Of a stretch of DNA of 64,000 bases, positions 18,062-25,408 are shown piece after piece (position 1 is the first letter of the stretch; the number at the start of each line of letters is the position of its first letter). The notes below the pieces were generated by a model. The model did not search any database. It worked only from the letters and a program-made list of their open reading frames with translations, and was not told the origin of the DNA. Position numbers and translations under genes: made by a program. Source of the DNA: Pseudomonadota bacterium (GTDB lineage: Bacteria > Pseudomonadota > Alphaproteobacteria > Rhodospirillales > Magnetospirillaceae); contig JAJZVW010000001.1 in assembly GCA_021847015.1 (NCBI GenBank), forward strand, positions 62,001 through 126,000, given 5' to 3'.

Positions 18062-18117
18062 ATGAACGGATGCTGAACGCGCGGGTCAACCACGGTTCAG
18101 GTCGGTCCTTCCATACT
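18062..18117 (+). promoter_or_regulatory. Predicted PhoP-type operator and promoter, site 2
   Basis: The same 11-bp-periodic half-sites as site 1 in the same register: TGAAC at 18063 and 18074, GTCAA at 18085, TTCAG at 18096, then CATACT at 18112. The start codon follows 51 bases after the last half-site. The similarity to site 1 covers operator, spacer and -10 position but not the rest of the leader. Confidence 0.65.
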
Positions 18118-18150
18118 CCCATCACCTGACGGATACGGAGGACCATCACC

Positions 18151-18231
18151 ATGTTGCGTGCCATCGACCTCGTCGTCGTCGCCGTTGCCGCCGCCTGGGT
18201 AGCCGTGGGCTTCGGCACGGGCATGTTCTGA
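18151..18231 (+). CDS. Small membrane peptide (26 aa)
   Basis: Encodes MLRAIDLVVVAVAAAWVAVG followed by FGTGMF. It is one hydrophobic helix with an excellent GGAGGA ribosome site nine bases upstream. It is too short for standard gene calling. It is positioned 51 bases after operator site 2, exactly like the 42-aa gene after site 1, and is followed by a cytochrome b gene beyond a family B repeat. Possibly a small cytochrome subunit. Confidence 0.5.
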   Translation: MLRAIDLVVVAVAAAWVAVGFGTGMF

Positions 18232-18249
18232 CCGACGACCCAAAAGCGC

Positions 18250-18334
18250 TTAACCTGGATTTCTCACATGGGCGCCGATCTGATCGCGTTTCGGCGGAAC
18301 GGCTGCCGGCGCCCATGTGAGAAATCCGGGTTAA
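18250..18334. repeat. Family B inverted repeat, complete copy
   Basis: 85 bp with 28-bp arms (18250-18277 and 18307-18334) differing at one position, and a 29-base loop. The ends are TTAACCTGGATTTC and its near complement. It lies between the 26-aa gene and the cytochrome b gene. The stem would form a strong hairpin in either transcript and could act as terminator, attenuator or mRNA stabiliser. A shortened relative is at 2565-2598. Confidence 0.85.
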
Positions 18335-18350
18335 CGGGGAGAACGCCGCC

Positions 18351-18926
18351 ATGACATACGACCGCGTAACCCGGCTGCTGCATCTGCTGATCGCGGCAGG
18401 CATTACCGCGCAGATGCTGGTCAGCCTGGTCATGGTAACCCCAAGACCGGGCCGGCCCGAAAACGCTTGGTTCGAGCTTCACGAAACCTTGGGCGTGGTC
18501 TTGCTGATCGTGCTGGCGGCCCATTGGCTGTGGTCGATTCGCCTGACCTTGGCGTCCGGCGGCCCCCTACCCTTGTTCCCCTGGTTCTCGCCCCGCGGTC
18601 TGAAGGCCCTGGGCGATGACGCGGCGATCACCGCCGGAACGCTGCTGCGCGGCCATTTGCCGCCAACCGAAGCGCCAAGGCCGCTGCCTGCCGCGTTTCA
18701 AGGGCTGGGGCTCCTGGTCGCCACATTCCTGGGCGCGACCGGGACGGTCATGCTGGTGGGCATGGGGCCGCAGGGAGAGATGGCTGGGCTGCTCCATGCC
18801 ATCAAGGAATCGCACGAAACCGCGGGAACCTTGATGTGGATCTACCTGGTCGCCCACCCGTCGGTCGCCGTCATCCATCAACTTGCCGGCCACGACACGC
18901 TGAAGCGCATGTTCCGCTTGAATTGA
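18351..18926 (+). CDS. Cytochrome b561-family membrane protein
   Basis: 191 residues with four membrane segments and histidines suited to two b haems: TRLLHLLIAAG, ELHETLGVVLLIVLAAHWLW, LLHAIKESHETAGTLMWIYLVAH and VAVIHQLAGHD. It has the length and pattern of bacterial cytochrome b561 or Ni/Fe-hydrogenase b-type subunits. It lies downstream of operator site 2 and the family B hairpin. Presumably moves electrons from quinol to a periplasmic acceptor; the partner is not adjacent. Confidence 0.88.
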   Translation: MTYDRVTRLLHLLIAAGITAQMLVSLVMVTPRPGRPENAWFELHETLGVVLLIVLAAHWLWSIRLTLASGGPLPLFPWFSPRGLKALGDDAAITAGTLLRGHLPPTEAPRPLPAAFQGLGLLVATFLGATGTVMLVGMGPQGEMAGLLHAIKESHETAGTLMWIYLVAHPSVAVIHQLAGHDTLKRMFRLN

Positions 18927-18933
18927 GCCGTTC

Positions 18934-18961
18934 CCCGGCCGGCCGGGACAGGCCGGCCGGG
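18934..18961. terminator. Hairpin between convergent genes
   Basis: 11-bp perfect arms CCCGGCCGGCC/GGCCGGCCGGG with a six-base loop. It lies between the convergent cytochrome b and CBS-protein genes, seven bases from each stop. It probably terminates one or both, although no T-run follows. Confidence 0.65.
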
Positions 18962-18968
18962 ACTGCGT

Positions 18969-19400
18969 TCACCGGGTGGCGGCGAAATCGCGCAGCACGC
19001 CGACTTCGAGTTGCGCCTCCTTGAGCCGGAAGCTGACGGCGTCGCCGATGGACACCAGGCCGACCAGTTCGCCATGATCGACCACCGGCAGATGGCGGAC
19101 ACGGCGCTCGGTCATGATCTCGAGGACCTTCTTCGCCGAATCCCCCGGCTGGCACGTCACGACCGGCGCGGTCATGACGTTGCGCACCGGCATGTCGACG
19201 ACGCCCTTGCCGTATTCGGTCATGCCCGCGACGATGTCGCGTTCCGAGACCACGCCGACGATGTGGCCCTTCGCATCGCACACCACGGCCACGCCCACCC
19301 GCTTGCCGGTCATCAGCGCGGCCGCCAGGGCGATCGAGTGCTCGGGCCGGACGGTGTAAACGTTACGCCCTTTGGTCTTGAGAATATCCTCGACGGACAT
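18969..19400 (-). CDS. CBS-domain protein
   Basis: 143 residues consisting of two CBS motifs: (GRNVYTVRPEHSIALAAALMTGKRVGVAVVCDAKGHIVGVVSERDIV) and (VMTAPVVTCQPGDSAKKVLEIMTERRVRHLPVVDHGELVGLVSIGDAV). Such stand-alone pairs bind adenine nucleotides and act as energy sensors. ATG at 19400 is preferred because GGAGG is about ten bases upstream; the ATG at 19409 abuts it. It has no other domain, so the regulated partner is unknown. Confidence 0.9.
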   Translation of the reverse strand: MSVEDILKTKGRNVYTVRPEHSIALAAALMTGKRVGVAVVCDAKGHIVGVVSERDIVAGMTEYGKGVVDMPVRNVMTAPVVTCQPGDSAKKVLEIMTERRVRHLPVVDHGELVGLVSIGDAVSFRLKEAQLEVGVLRDFAATR

Positions 19401-19567
19401 GGCCGCCATTCCTCCCCTTGGTCGCTTGGCCGTGCTTTCTCTCGGAGCCCAGCTTCTGCCCAAAGGATGCGGCTCGCTCGGGTAAATTTCAACGAGCAAG
19501 TGGACGTCGAAGGCTCCCTCCTCCCCATGGAGGAGGGAGCCGTTCAAAGGGCGAGCCAGGGACCGTT

Positions 19568-20095
19568 TCAGTGGGCCTTGACGTCGATCTTTTTCTGCTG
19601 AGCCTTGGCTTCCTGGCGTTTCGGCACCGTAATGGAAAGCACGCCCTTGCTGAAGTCGGCGGAAACCTTGTCCTCATCGGCCGTTTCCGGCAGGCGGAAG
19701 GTGCGAACGAACCTGCCGTAGGAGCGCTCGTTCAGATAGAAATCCGTCCTCTCCTCCTTCCTCTCCATCTTCTTTTCGCCGGAAATCGACAGGACTCCTT
19801 GGCGCAACGTCACCGCGACGTCATGCTCGTCCATTCCCGGCAATTCCGCGGTGATTTCGAATTTGTCGTCCATTTCCTTGACATCGACGTTGGGAGCCAG
19901 TTCGCCGGCGGTGCGCACGATGCCGCCCAAACGCCGGAACGGATCAAGCTCCCAGCCTCCGCGCCCGAACGGGGCCGCGAAGAACGTGTCGAACAGACGA
20001 TCGACTTCGTCGCGCAAGCTCGCCACCGGGTGGGGTATCCCGCCGGCCGGCGCGACGGAGGTCTCGGGCGAATGCTTCTGGATGTTGGCTGCCAT
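19568..20095 (-). CDS. Small heat shock protein, Hsp20/IbpA family
   Basis: 175 residues: N-terminal arm with LRDEVDRLFDTFFAAPFGRGG, then an alpha-crystallin domain (NVDVKEMDDKFEITAELPGMDEHDVAVTL, GVLSISGEKK) and the C-terminal GVLSITVPKR, where IxV is the inter-dimer anchor. An ATP-independent holdase that binds unfolding proteins. GGAGG lies six bases upstream of the chosen ATG. Monocistronic. No clear RpoH promoter or ROSE-type leader was identified. Confidence 0.93.
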   Translation of the reverse strand: MAANIQKHSPETSVAPAGGIPHPVASLRDEVDRLFDTFFAAPFGRGGWELDPFRRLGGIVRTAGELAPNVDVKEMDDKFEITAELPGMDEHDVAVTLRQGVLSISGEKKMERKEERTDFYLNERSYGRFVRTFRLPETADEDKVSADFSKGVLSITVPKRQEAKAQQKKIDVKAH

Positions 20096-20237
20096 GGCTG
20101 CCTCCTGGGTTGCAATCACGCCGATGGCCGTCTTCGCCATCGTCGTAATTCTAACACCAGCGGCGCGGCCGAGGACGCGCATCGAAACGATGCCAGCCAT
20201 TCGATGGCGGCATTCCCGGTGGCACGCCCTCGGATCG

Positions 20238-20966
20238 TCAGCCGAAACTCTGGACCAGCGAACCCACGACCATGTACCACCCGTCGACGAGGACGAAGAA
20301 GATCAGCTTGAACGGAAGCGAGATCATCGCCGGCGGGATCATCATCATGCCCATGCTCATCAGCACCGACGCGACCACCATGTCGATGATGACGAAGGGC
20401 AGGAAGATGAGGAAGCCCATCTCGAAGGCCCGGCGCAGTTCGCTGATCATGAAGGCCGGAATCAACGCCTGCAACGGCGTGTCCTCCGCCTTAGTCGTCT
20501 CCGGCGCGTGGGAGAGGTCGAGAAACAACCGGATGTCGCGCTCGCGCGCATGCTTCAGCATGAAGACACGCAGCGGCTGCATGGTGCGGTCGAAGGCGTC
20601 GGCTTCCTCGATCTGGCCGTCGATGTAGGGCTGCACCCCTTGCGACCAGGATTGCTGAAGGGTGGGCGCCATGACGAAACCGGTGAGAAAGAGCGCCAGG
20701 CTCACCATCACCATGTTGGGAGGGCTCTGCTGCGTGCCCAGCGCTTGGCGCAGGAAGCTCAGCACCACCACGATCCGGGTGAAGGAGGTCACCATCACCA
20801 GAATGGACGGCGCCACCGACAGTACGGTCGTCAAGGCGATAAGCTGAATGATCCGCGTGGTCGAACTGGTGGTGCCGCTCCCCAGATCGATGTTGAACTG
20901 CTGCGCCGCCGCGGGCAGCGCCGTCAGCACCCCTGCGACGACCAGAGCGGCCCCCAGTTTCCTCAT
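20238..20966 (-). CDS. fliP: Flagellar export-gate protein FliP
   Basis: 242 residues with a cleavable signal peptide (LGAALVVAGVLTALPAAAQ) as usual for FliP, then four membrane helices and the family blocks ILVMVTSFTRIVVVLSFLRQALGTQQSPPN and SELRRAFEMGFLIFLPFVIIDMVVASVLMSMGMMM. It forms the export gate with FliQ and FliR, encoded on the opposite strand from 23279. Overlaps fliO by ATGA. Last gene of the leftward flagellar operon. Confidence 0.97.
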   Translation of the reverse strand: MRKLGAALVVAGVLTALPAAAQQFNIDLGSGTTSSTTRIIQLIALTTVLSVAPSILVMVTSFTRIVVVLSFLRQALGTQQSPPNMVMVSLALFLTGFVMAPTLQQSWSQGVQPYIDGQIEEADAFDRTMQPLRVFMLKHARERDIRLFLDLSHAPETTKAEDTPLQALIPAFMISELRRAFEMGFLIFLPFVIIDMVVASVLMSMGMMMIPPAMISLPFKLIFFVLVDGWYMVVGSLVQSFG

Positions 20967-21250
20967 GGCGTGTTCTCCGTCGGGACCGGCGGGGCGATGC
21001 CGCTTTCGACCACCACCGCACCGGCGCCGCCGATGAGGAGGAGATGTTCGCGCTCGTCGCGGCGGACGAGAACGAGGCGGTTTTTGGCGTCGAGCGACAG
21101 CCCCTCGACCAGCGCCAGCCGGCGGCGGCGGGCCGGGATCACCCGCAGGCCTCCCAAACCGAAACGGCGCACGGCCCATAGGCCCGCGAGGATCAGGCCG
21201 AGGACCAGCACGAGGGAGGCGGCGGCACGAAGATAAAGGGTGGAATCCAT
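20963..21250 (-). CDS. fliO: Flagellar biosynthesis protein FliO
   Basis: 95 residues: one N-terminal membrane helix (YLRAAASLVLVLGLILAGLWAVRRFG), then the cytoplasmic FliO domain (RRRLALVEGLSLDAKNRLVLVRRDEREHLLLIGG). FliO helps assemble or stabilise FliP. Its last four bases overlap the fliP start. Start 21250 gives the membrane helix right at the N-terminus. Confidence 0.92.
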   Translation of the reverse strand: MDSTLYLRAAASLVLVLGLILAGLWAVRRFGLGGLRVIPARRRRLALVEGLSLDAKNRLVLVRRDEREHLLLIGGAGAVVVESGIAPPVPTENTP

Positions 21251-21261
21251 CGGCTTCCCGG

Positions 21262-21543
21262 TCAGGATGATTGGAGAGGCCCGAGGCGCTCGGCCAGGGG
21301 CTCGCTGCGTTCGCGGATGGCGTCGGCCAGGCGGTCGAGATCGGCGATCAGCGCTTCCATCGCCTGCGCCAGCGGCCGTCCCTGGTCGCGTTCCATTCCG
21401 GACACGGTGGAACAGACCTGCCGGACCTTGCCTTCCAGGGCGGACAGATCGACCATCGTGCCGGTCGCCAGAAGCCGCCGCGCCGTGGTCACCAGCGAGG
21501 AGGCTTTCTCCAAGTCCTCGCGAACCCGATCGGCGGCGTTCAT
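21262..21543 (-). CDS. Flagellar-operon hypothetical protein
   Basis: 93 residues, all-helical and soluble: NAADRVREDLEKASSLVTTARRLLATGTMVDLSALEGKVRQVCSTVSG followed by LAQAMEALIADLDRLADAIRER. This size and position between a FhlB-like gene and fliO is seen in alphaproteobacterial flagellar loci; the pattern resembles small export chaperones. Overlaps the upstream gene by ATGA, so it is translated with it. Function not known. Confidence 0.7.
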   Translation of the reverse strand: MNAADRVREDLEKASSLVTTARRLLATGTMVDLSALEGKVRQVCSTVSGMERDQGRPLAQAMEALIADLDRLADAIRERSEPLAERLGPLQSS

Positions 21544-21887
21544 TCCGGCCCGCCATCCGCCCATGCCGGCAGGCCGCCATTGGCGCGGTACACGTAGGCA
21601 AGGATTTCGGCCACGGCCAAAAAGGCCTCGGCGGGAATGACGCTGTCGACGTCCACGGCCGCCAGCACCTGCGCCAGGTCGGGATCGGTTCTGACCTTGA
21701 CCCCGTGGGCGAAGGCGAATTCCAGGATCTTCTCGGCGATGAAGCCCTTTCCCGAGGCGACCACCCGCGGCGCATTGGCGATGGCGGGATCGAAGGACAG
21801 CGCCACAGCCACCGGCTCGCGCGGCGGCGATGCCCCGCCACGCTCGGCTTCGGCGCGCTCATCCAGGAGGTCCCGGCCCCTCGTCAT
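21540..21887 (-). CDS. FlhB C-terminal-domain homologue (FhlB-like)
   Basis: About 115 residues, corresponding to the cytoplasmic switch domain of FlhB without its membrane part: VAVALSFDPAIANAPRVVASGKGFIAEKILEFAFAHGVKVRTDPDLAQVL and VIPAEAFLAVAEILAYVYR. The autocleavage motif NPTH is replaced by FDPAIANAP, so it is not expected to self-cleave. Such proteins can substitute for the FlhB C-terminal domain in export switching. Full-length flhB is at 24338. ATG at 21887 is chosen; a TTG at 21899 is possible. Confidence 0.85.
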   Translation of the reverse strand: MTRGRDLLDERAEAERGGASPPREPVAVALSFDPAIANAPRVVASGKGFIAEKILEFAFAHGVKVRTDPDLAQVLAAVDVDSVIPAEAFLAVAEILAYVYRANGGLPAWADGGPE

Positions 21888-21954
21888 CGGCAGCAGCAAT
21901 CCCGGTTGAGTTGGCTTAGGCGATCGCGATAGGCTGATGGTGGTAGCGCGCCGC

Positions 21955-21992
21955 TTAAAAAACGCTTAAGCCTTTTTCGCGGCCGCCTTCAC
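21955..21992 (+). promoter_or_regulatory. Predicted CtrA-binding site between divergent flagellar operons
   Basis: A perfect TTAA-N7-TTAA lies at 21955-21969, with a further TTAA half-site at 21989-21992. This is the alphaproteobacterial CtrA box. It lies about 100 bases before flgB and 70 before the leftward FhlB-like gene, so it may control both. Two GCGGCCGC sequences flank the second half-site and form a weak inverted repeat. Confidence 0.65.
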
Positions 21993-22070
21993 CAATTTTT
22001 AAGTGGCGCGGCCGCATCCTGTTAGGGTTTAGGGGTCGTGTATTCCCTTGCTGCAAGGAACGGTGCGGAG

Positions 22071-22469
22071 ATGTTCGACAAGATCGACGTGCTGGCGATG
22101 GCCACGAAGAAGATGGACTGGCTGGCCGAACGCCAGGAGGTTCTGGCCGAGAACATCGCCAACTCGGACACCCCGAAATACACGCCGCGCGACCTCAAGC
22201 CGCTCGATTTCAAGAGCGTCCTGCAGGAGACGGGCCAGCCCGCCGTGCTGCCGGTGGCCACGAACCCCAGGCACATCGTGCCGCAGATGACCGACCCCAA
22301 CGTGGTCCAGACCGAAAAGAAGGCCTACGAGTCCTCCCCCGACGGCAACGCGGTGGTGCTTGAGGAGCAGATGTCCAAGGTCGGCGAGGACCGCGCCGCC
22401 TACGAGGTCGCGTCGACCCTTTTCCAGAAGCAGGTCAGTTTGCTGAAGCTGGTCACCATCGAACACTGA
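22071..22469 (+). CDS. flgB: Flagellar basal-body rod protein FlgB
   Basis: 132 residues with rod-protein hallmarks: N-terminal WLAERQEVLAENIANSDTPKYTPRDL and a C-terminal helix (DRAAYEVASTLFQKQVSLLKLVTIEH). It builds the proximal rod with FlgC, FlgF and FliE. First gene of the rightward operon, following the CtrA-type box. The ATG at 22071 gives the normal family length; an upstream in-frame GTG would add 11 residues. Confidence 0.95.
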   Translation: MFDKIDVLAMATKKMDWLAERQEVLAENIANSDTPKYTPRDLKPLDFKSVLQETGQPAVLPVATNPRHIVPQMTDPNVVQTEKKAYESSPDGNAVVLEEQMSKVGEDRAAYEVASTLFQKQVSLLKLVTIEH

Positions 22470-22490
22470 CGGCCGTAAAGGTTCGGGAAA

Positions 22491-22901
22491 ATGGACGATC
22501 TGGAAAAGAGCACGAACGTCGCCATTTCGGGGCTGAAAGCCCAGGCCGAACGTCTGCGCGTCATCTCCGAAAACCTGGCCAACGCCGATTCCACGGCGCA
22601 GACGCCGGATGGCCAGCCCTACCGCCGCAAGGTCATCACCTTCAAGAACGTCTTCGACCGGGTGAACGGGATCAATCAGGTGGAAGTGAACAGGGTCCAG
22701 CAGGACCAATCGGACCCCCAGCGCCGTTACGATCCCAAGAACCCCGCCGCCGACCGCGAGGGATATGTGCTGACCCCCAACATCAACCCCATGATCGAGA
22801 TCATGGACATGCGGGAGGCCCAGCGCAGTTACGAGGCAAACCTCAACGTCGTCAACACGTCCCGCGCCCTGCTGTCGCAGACCGTGCAGCTCCTGCGCTG
22901 A
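22491..22901 (+). CDS. flgC: Flagellar basal-body rod protein FlgC
   Basis: 136 residues: N-terminal AISGLKAQAERLRVISENLANADSTAQTPDGQPYRRK, middle segment with the family's PxNPAADREGYVLTPNIN region, and the C-terminal rod helix EIMDMREAQRSYEANLNVVNTSRALLSQTVQLLR. Proximal rod subunit. 21 bases after flgB in the same operon. Confidence 0.97.
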   Translation: MDDLEKSTNVAISGLKAQAERLRVISENLANADSTAQTPDGQPYRRKVITFKNVFDRVNGINQVEVNRVQQDQSDPQRRYDPKNPAADREGYVLTPNINPMIEIMDMREAQRSYEANLNVVNTSRALLSQTVQLLR

Positions 22902-22942
22902 CCGGCGTGCGCCGCCACGAATAGGGAAGGCAAGGCTCCGCC

Positions 22943-23269
22943 ATGAACACCATCTCGTCAGCGATCAACGCCTACTCTGCCCTGGCCAAGGCCGTCGGCA
23001 GCGACGGCACGGAGACCGGCGACACCCAGGACCAGCAACCGGCCGCCCCGGGCGCGGACTTCGCCAGCGTCCTGAAGGACACGGCCAAAGGCGCCGTGAA
23101 CACGCTGAAGGAAGGCGAAACGGCCACCGCCGCCGGCATCGCCGGCAAGGCCGACATCCGTGACGTGGTCGCCGCCGTCACCAGCGCCGAACTGACGCTG
23201 GAAACGGTCGTCAACGTCCGCGACAAGGTGGTGAACGCCTACAACGAAATCCTCCGCATGCCGATCTAG
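22943..23269 (+). CDS. fliE: Flagellar hook-basal body protein FliE
   Basis: 108 residues. The C-terminal half carries the FliE pattern ADIRDVVAAVTSAELTLETVVNVRDKVVNAYNEILRMPI. FliE joins the MS ring to the rod and is the first rod-type substrate exported. GGGAAGGCAAGG precedes the ATG. Sits between flgC and fliQ. Confidence 0.95.
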   Translation: MNTISSAINAYSALAKAVGSDGTETGDTQDQQPAAPGADFASVLKDTAKGAVNTLKEGETATAAGIAGKADIRDVVAAVTSAELTLETVVNVRDKVVNAYNEILRMPI

Positions 23270-23278
23270 GCCGCCTCC

Positions 23279-23548
23279 ATGACCGAGGCGGAGCTCATGG
23301 ATGTCGCGCGCGAAGGCATCTGGACCATGATCAAGGTGACGACACCGGTGCTGATGACCGCCCTGGTGGTTGGCCTGCTCATTTCCATCCTGCAAGCCGT
23401 GGTCCAGTTGCAGGAGCAGACGCTGACATTCGTGCCCAAGGTGCTGGCCGTATTCGGGGCGCTGATGCTGTTCTTGCCGTTTATGATCAGCACCCTCGGC
23501 GATTTCTGGCGATCGGTGCTCGACCGCATGGTCGCCGGCGGTGGATAG
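23279..23548 (+). CDS. fliQ: Flagellar export-gate protein FliQ
   Basis: 89 residues with two membrane helices (VTTPVLMTALVVGLLISILQAVVQLQEQTLTFVPK and VLAVFGALMLFLPFMISTLGDFW). The QLQEQTLTFVPK turn is diagnostic for FliQ. Export-gate component with FliP and FliR. Only nine bases after fliE. Confidence 0.97.
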   Translation: MTEAELMDVAREGIWTMIKVTTPVLMTALVVGLLISILQAVVQLQEQTLTFVPKVLAVFGALMLFLPFMISTLGDFWRSVLDRMVAGGG

Positions 23549-23569
23549 GCCGCCGAGACGCGCGCGGCC

Positions 23570-24334
23570 ATGCTGAGCCAAATCCTTTCCACCGACATCT
23601 ATCGCTTCTTCATCCTCTTCGCGCGTTTGGGCGCGGCGATGATGCTGCTGCCCGGCTTGGGCAGCGCCCTCGTGCAGGCCCGCATACGCCTGTTGTTGGG
23701 CGTGTCCATGGCGTTCCTGCTGCTGCCGGTTCTGAGCGCGAAGATCCCGCCGTTGCCGGACCACCCGTCGCAATTGGCCGTCCTCGTGCTGGCCGAGGTA
23801 ACCATCGGCGCCTTCCTCGGCATGATTGCGCAGATGCTGTTGAGCGCGATCCAGATCGCCGGCACCTTCATCAGCTTCCAGGTCGGCCTGACCAACGCGT
23901 TCTCCTACGACGCCATCGCCCAGCAGCAGGGCCAGCTTCTCACCGGCTTCCTCTCCAACGTCGCCCTGGCGGTGATCTTCGCCACCGACATGCACCACCT
24001 GATGTTGCAGGCCGTGGTCGATTCGTACGACCTTTTCCAACCGGGCGCGCCCCTGCCGCTCGGGGATTTCTCGCAGGTGATCGCCAAGATGGTGTCCCAG
24101 TCCTTCAGCCTGGGGATGCGGATCGCCGCGCCGCTGCTGGTGTTCGGCCTGGTCTTCTATACCGGGCTTGGCCTGCTGTCGCGCATGGTGCCGCAGATGC
24201 AGGTCTTCTTCGTCATCATGCCGGTGCAGGTGCTGAGCGGCCTGTGGCTGATGATGGTCTCGCTGCCCGTGATGATCTTGTTGTTCCTGCACGGGTTCGA
24301 GGCGGGATTGCTGCCCTACCTCACGCCGAGGTGA
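23570..24334 (+). CDS. fliR: Flagellar export-gate protein FliR
   Basis: 254 residues, about six membrane helices, including FFILFARLGAAMMLLPGLGSALVQARIRLLLG and LSAIQIAGTFISFQVGLTNAFSYD, as expected for FliR. Forms the export gate with FliP and FliQ. Three bases separate its stop from the flhB start. Confidence 0.97.
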   Translation: MLSQILSTDIYRFFILFARLGAAMMLLPGLGSALVQARIRLLLGVSMAFLLLPVLSAKIPPLPDHPSQLAVLVLAEVTIGAFLGMIAQMLLSAIQIAGTFISFQVGLTNAFSYDAIAQQQGQLLTGFLSNVALAVIFATDMHHLMLQAVVDSYDLFQPGAPLPLGDFSQVIAKMVSQSFSLGMRIAAPLLVFGLVFYTGLGLLSRMVPQMQVFFVIMPVQVLSGLWLMMVSLPVMILLFLHGFEAGLLPYLTPR

Positions 24335-24337
24335 CGG

Positions 24338-25408
24338 ATGGCGGCCGAAGACGACGGCAGGACAGAGCAAGCAACCGGCAAACGGCTGAACGAGGCGCGC
24401 GACCACGGACAGGTGGCGCAATCCCCCGAAGTGCGCGTGTGGGCCTCGCTCCTGTCGGTGTTCATCATCATCTCGCTGCTGTCCGGACGCATGGCGCGCG
24501 GGGTCGAGGCCGTGATCCTGCCGCTGATCGCGCAGCCCCATACCATGCACATGACCGTCGACAATCTCCGCGCCCTCCTGGTCGAACTGGCGATCGGCGT
24601 TCTCAAGGCGGTGATGTGGCCCTTCGCGGTGATGATCGCGGTGACGATCACGGCCATGCTCGTCCAGTCGAAAGGGCTGCTGTGGGTGCCCGAAAAGCTG
24701 CTGCCGGATTTCAGCCGCCTCAGCCCGCTCGCCGGCATCAAGCGAATATTCTCGCTCAACCAGCTCGTGGAACTGGCCAAACAACTTGTCAAGACGATTG
24801 CCATAGGCAGTGTCATTTTGTTGGCGATCTGGCCCCACCTGCATGAATACCAGAATATCGGCCGGCTCGATATTCTGGGGGTGTTTTCGTACACCTACGA
24901 CCGTGTGTTCACCATTTCCCTTACGGTCTTGCTCGTTTCGACCGTTTTGGTCGGTGCCGACTATTTTTATCAGTATCGCCGTTACCTTGAAGATCTGAAG
25001 ATGACCAAGCAGGAAGTGCGCGACGAGAACAAGCAGCAGGAAGGCGACCCGATGGTCAAGGGCAAGCTGCGCAGCATCCGAGCCAAGCGCGCACGCCAGC
25101 GTATGATGCAGGCGGTGCCCAAGGCCGACGTCGTGGTGACCAATCCCACCCATTACGCGGTGGCCTTGAAATACGACATCGACACCATGCCGGCCCCCGT
25201 GCTGGTGGCCAAGGGGGCCGATCTGGTGGCCAAGCGCATCCGTGACCTGGCCACCGAAAGCGACGTCCCCATCGTTGAAAATCCGCCGCTTGCGCGTACC
25301 CTGTACGCCACGGTCGAATTGGACCAGGAAATACCGCCTGAACACTACCGGCCGGTGGCCGAAGTGATCGGCTACGTCATGCGTCTGAAAGGGAAGCTTG
25401 CGCGCTAA
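24338..25408 (+). CDS. flhB: Flagellar export switch protein FlhB
   Basis: 356 residues. N-terminal ADDGRTEQATGKRLNEARDHGQVAQSPEV, four membrane helices, then the cytoplasmic domain with the autocleavage motif N269-P270-T271-H272 (VVVTNPTHYAVALKYD). It switches export specificity from rod/hook to filament. Its 3' end overlaps the cckA start by 11 bases. Confidence 0.97.
   Translation: MAAEDDGRTEQATGKRLNEARDHGQVAQSPEVRVWASLLSVFIIISLLSGRMARGVEAVILPLIAQPHTMHMTVDNLRALLVELAIGVLKAVMWPFAVMIAVTITAMLVQSKGLLWVPEKLLPDFSRLSPLAGIKRIFSLNQLVELAKQLVKTIAIGSVILLAIWPHLHEYQNIGRLDILGVFSYTYDRVFTISLTVLLVSTVLVGADYFYQYRRYLEDLKMTKQEVRDENKQQEGDPMVKGKLRSIRAKRARQRMMQAVPKADVVVTNPTHYAVALKYDIDTMPAPVLVAKGADLVAKRIRDLATESDVPIVENPPLARTLYATVELDQEIPPEHYRPVAEVIGYVMRLKGKLAR

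Noticed and set aside
22000-22030. Sigma-54 promoter before flgB
   Set aside because: TGGCGCG occurs but the -12 element does not match TTGCA at the correct distance; the CtrA-type box is the better explanation.
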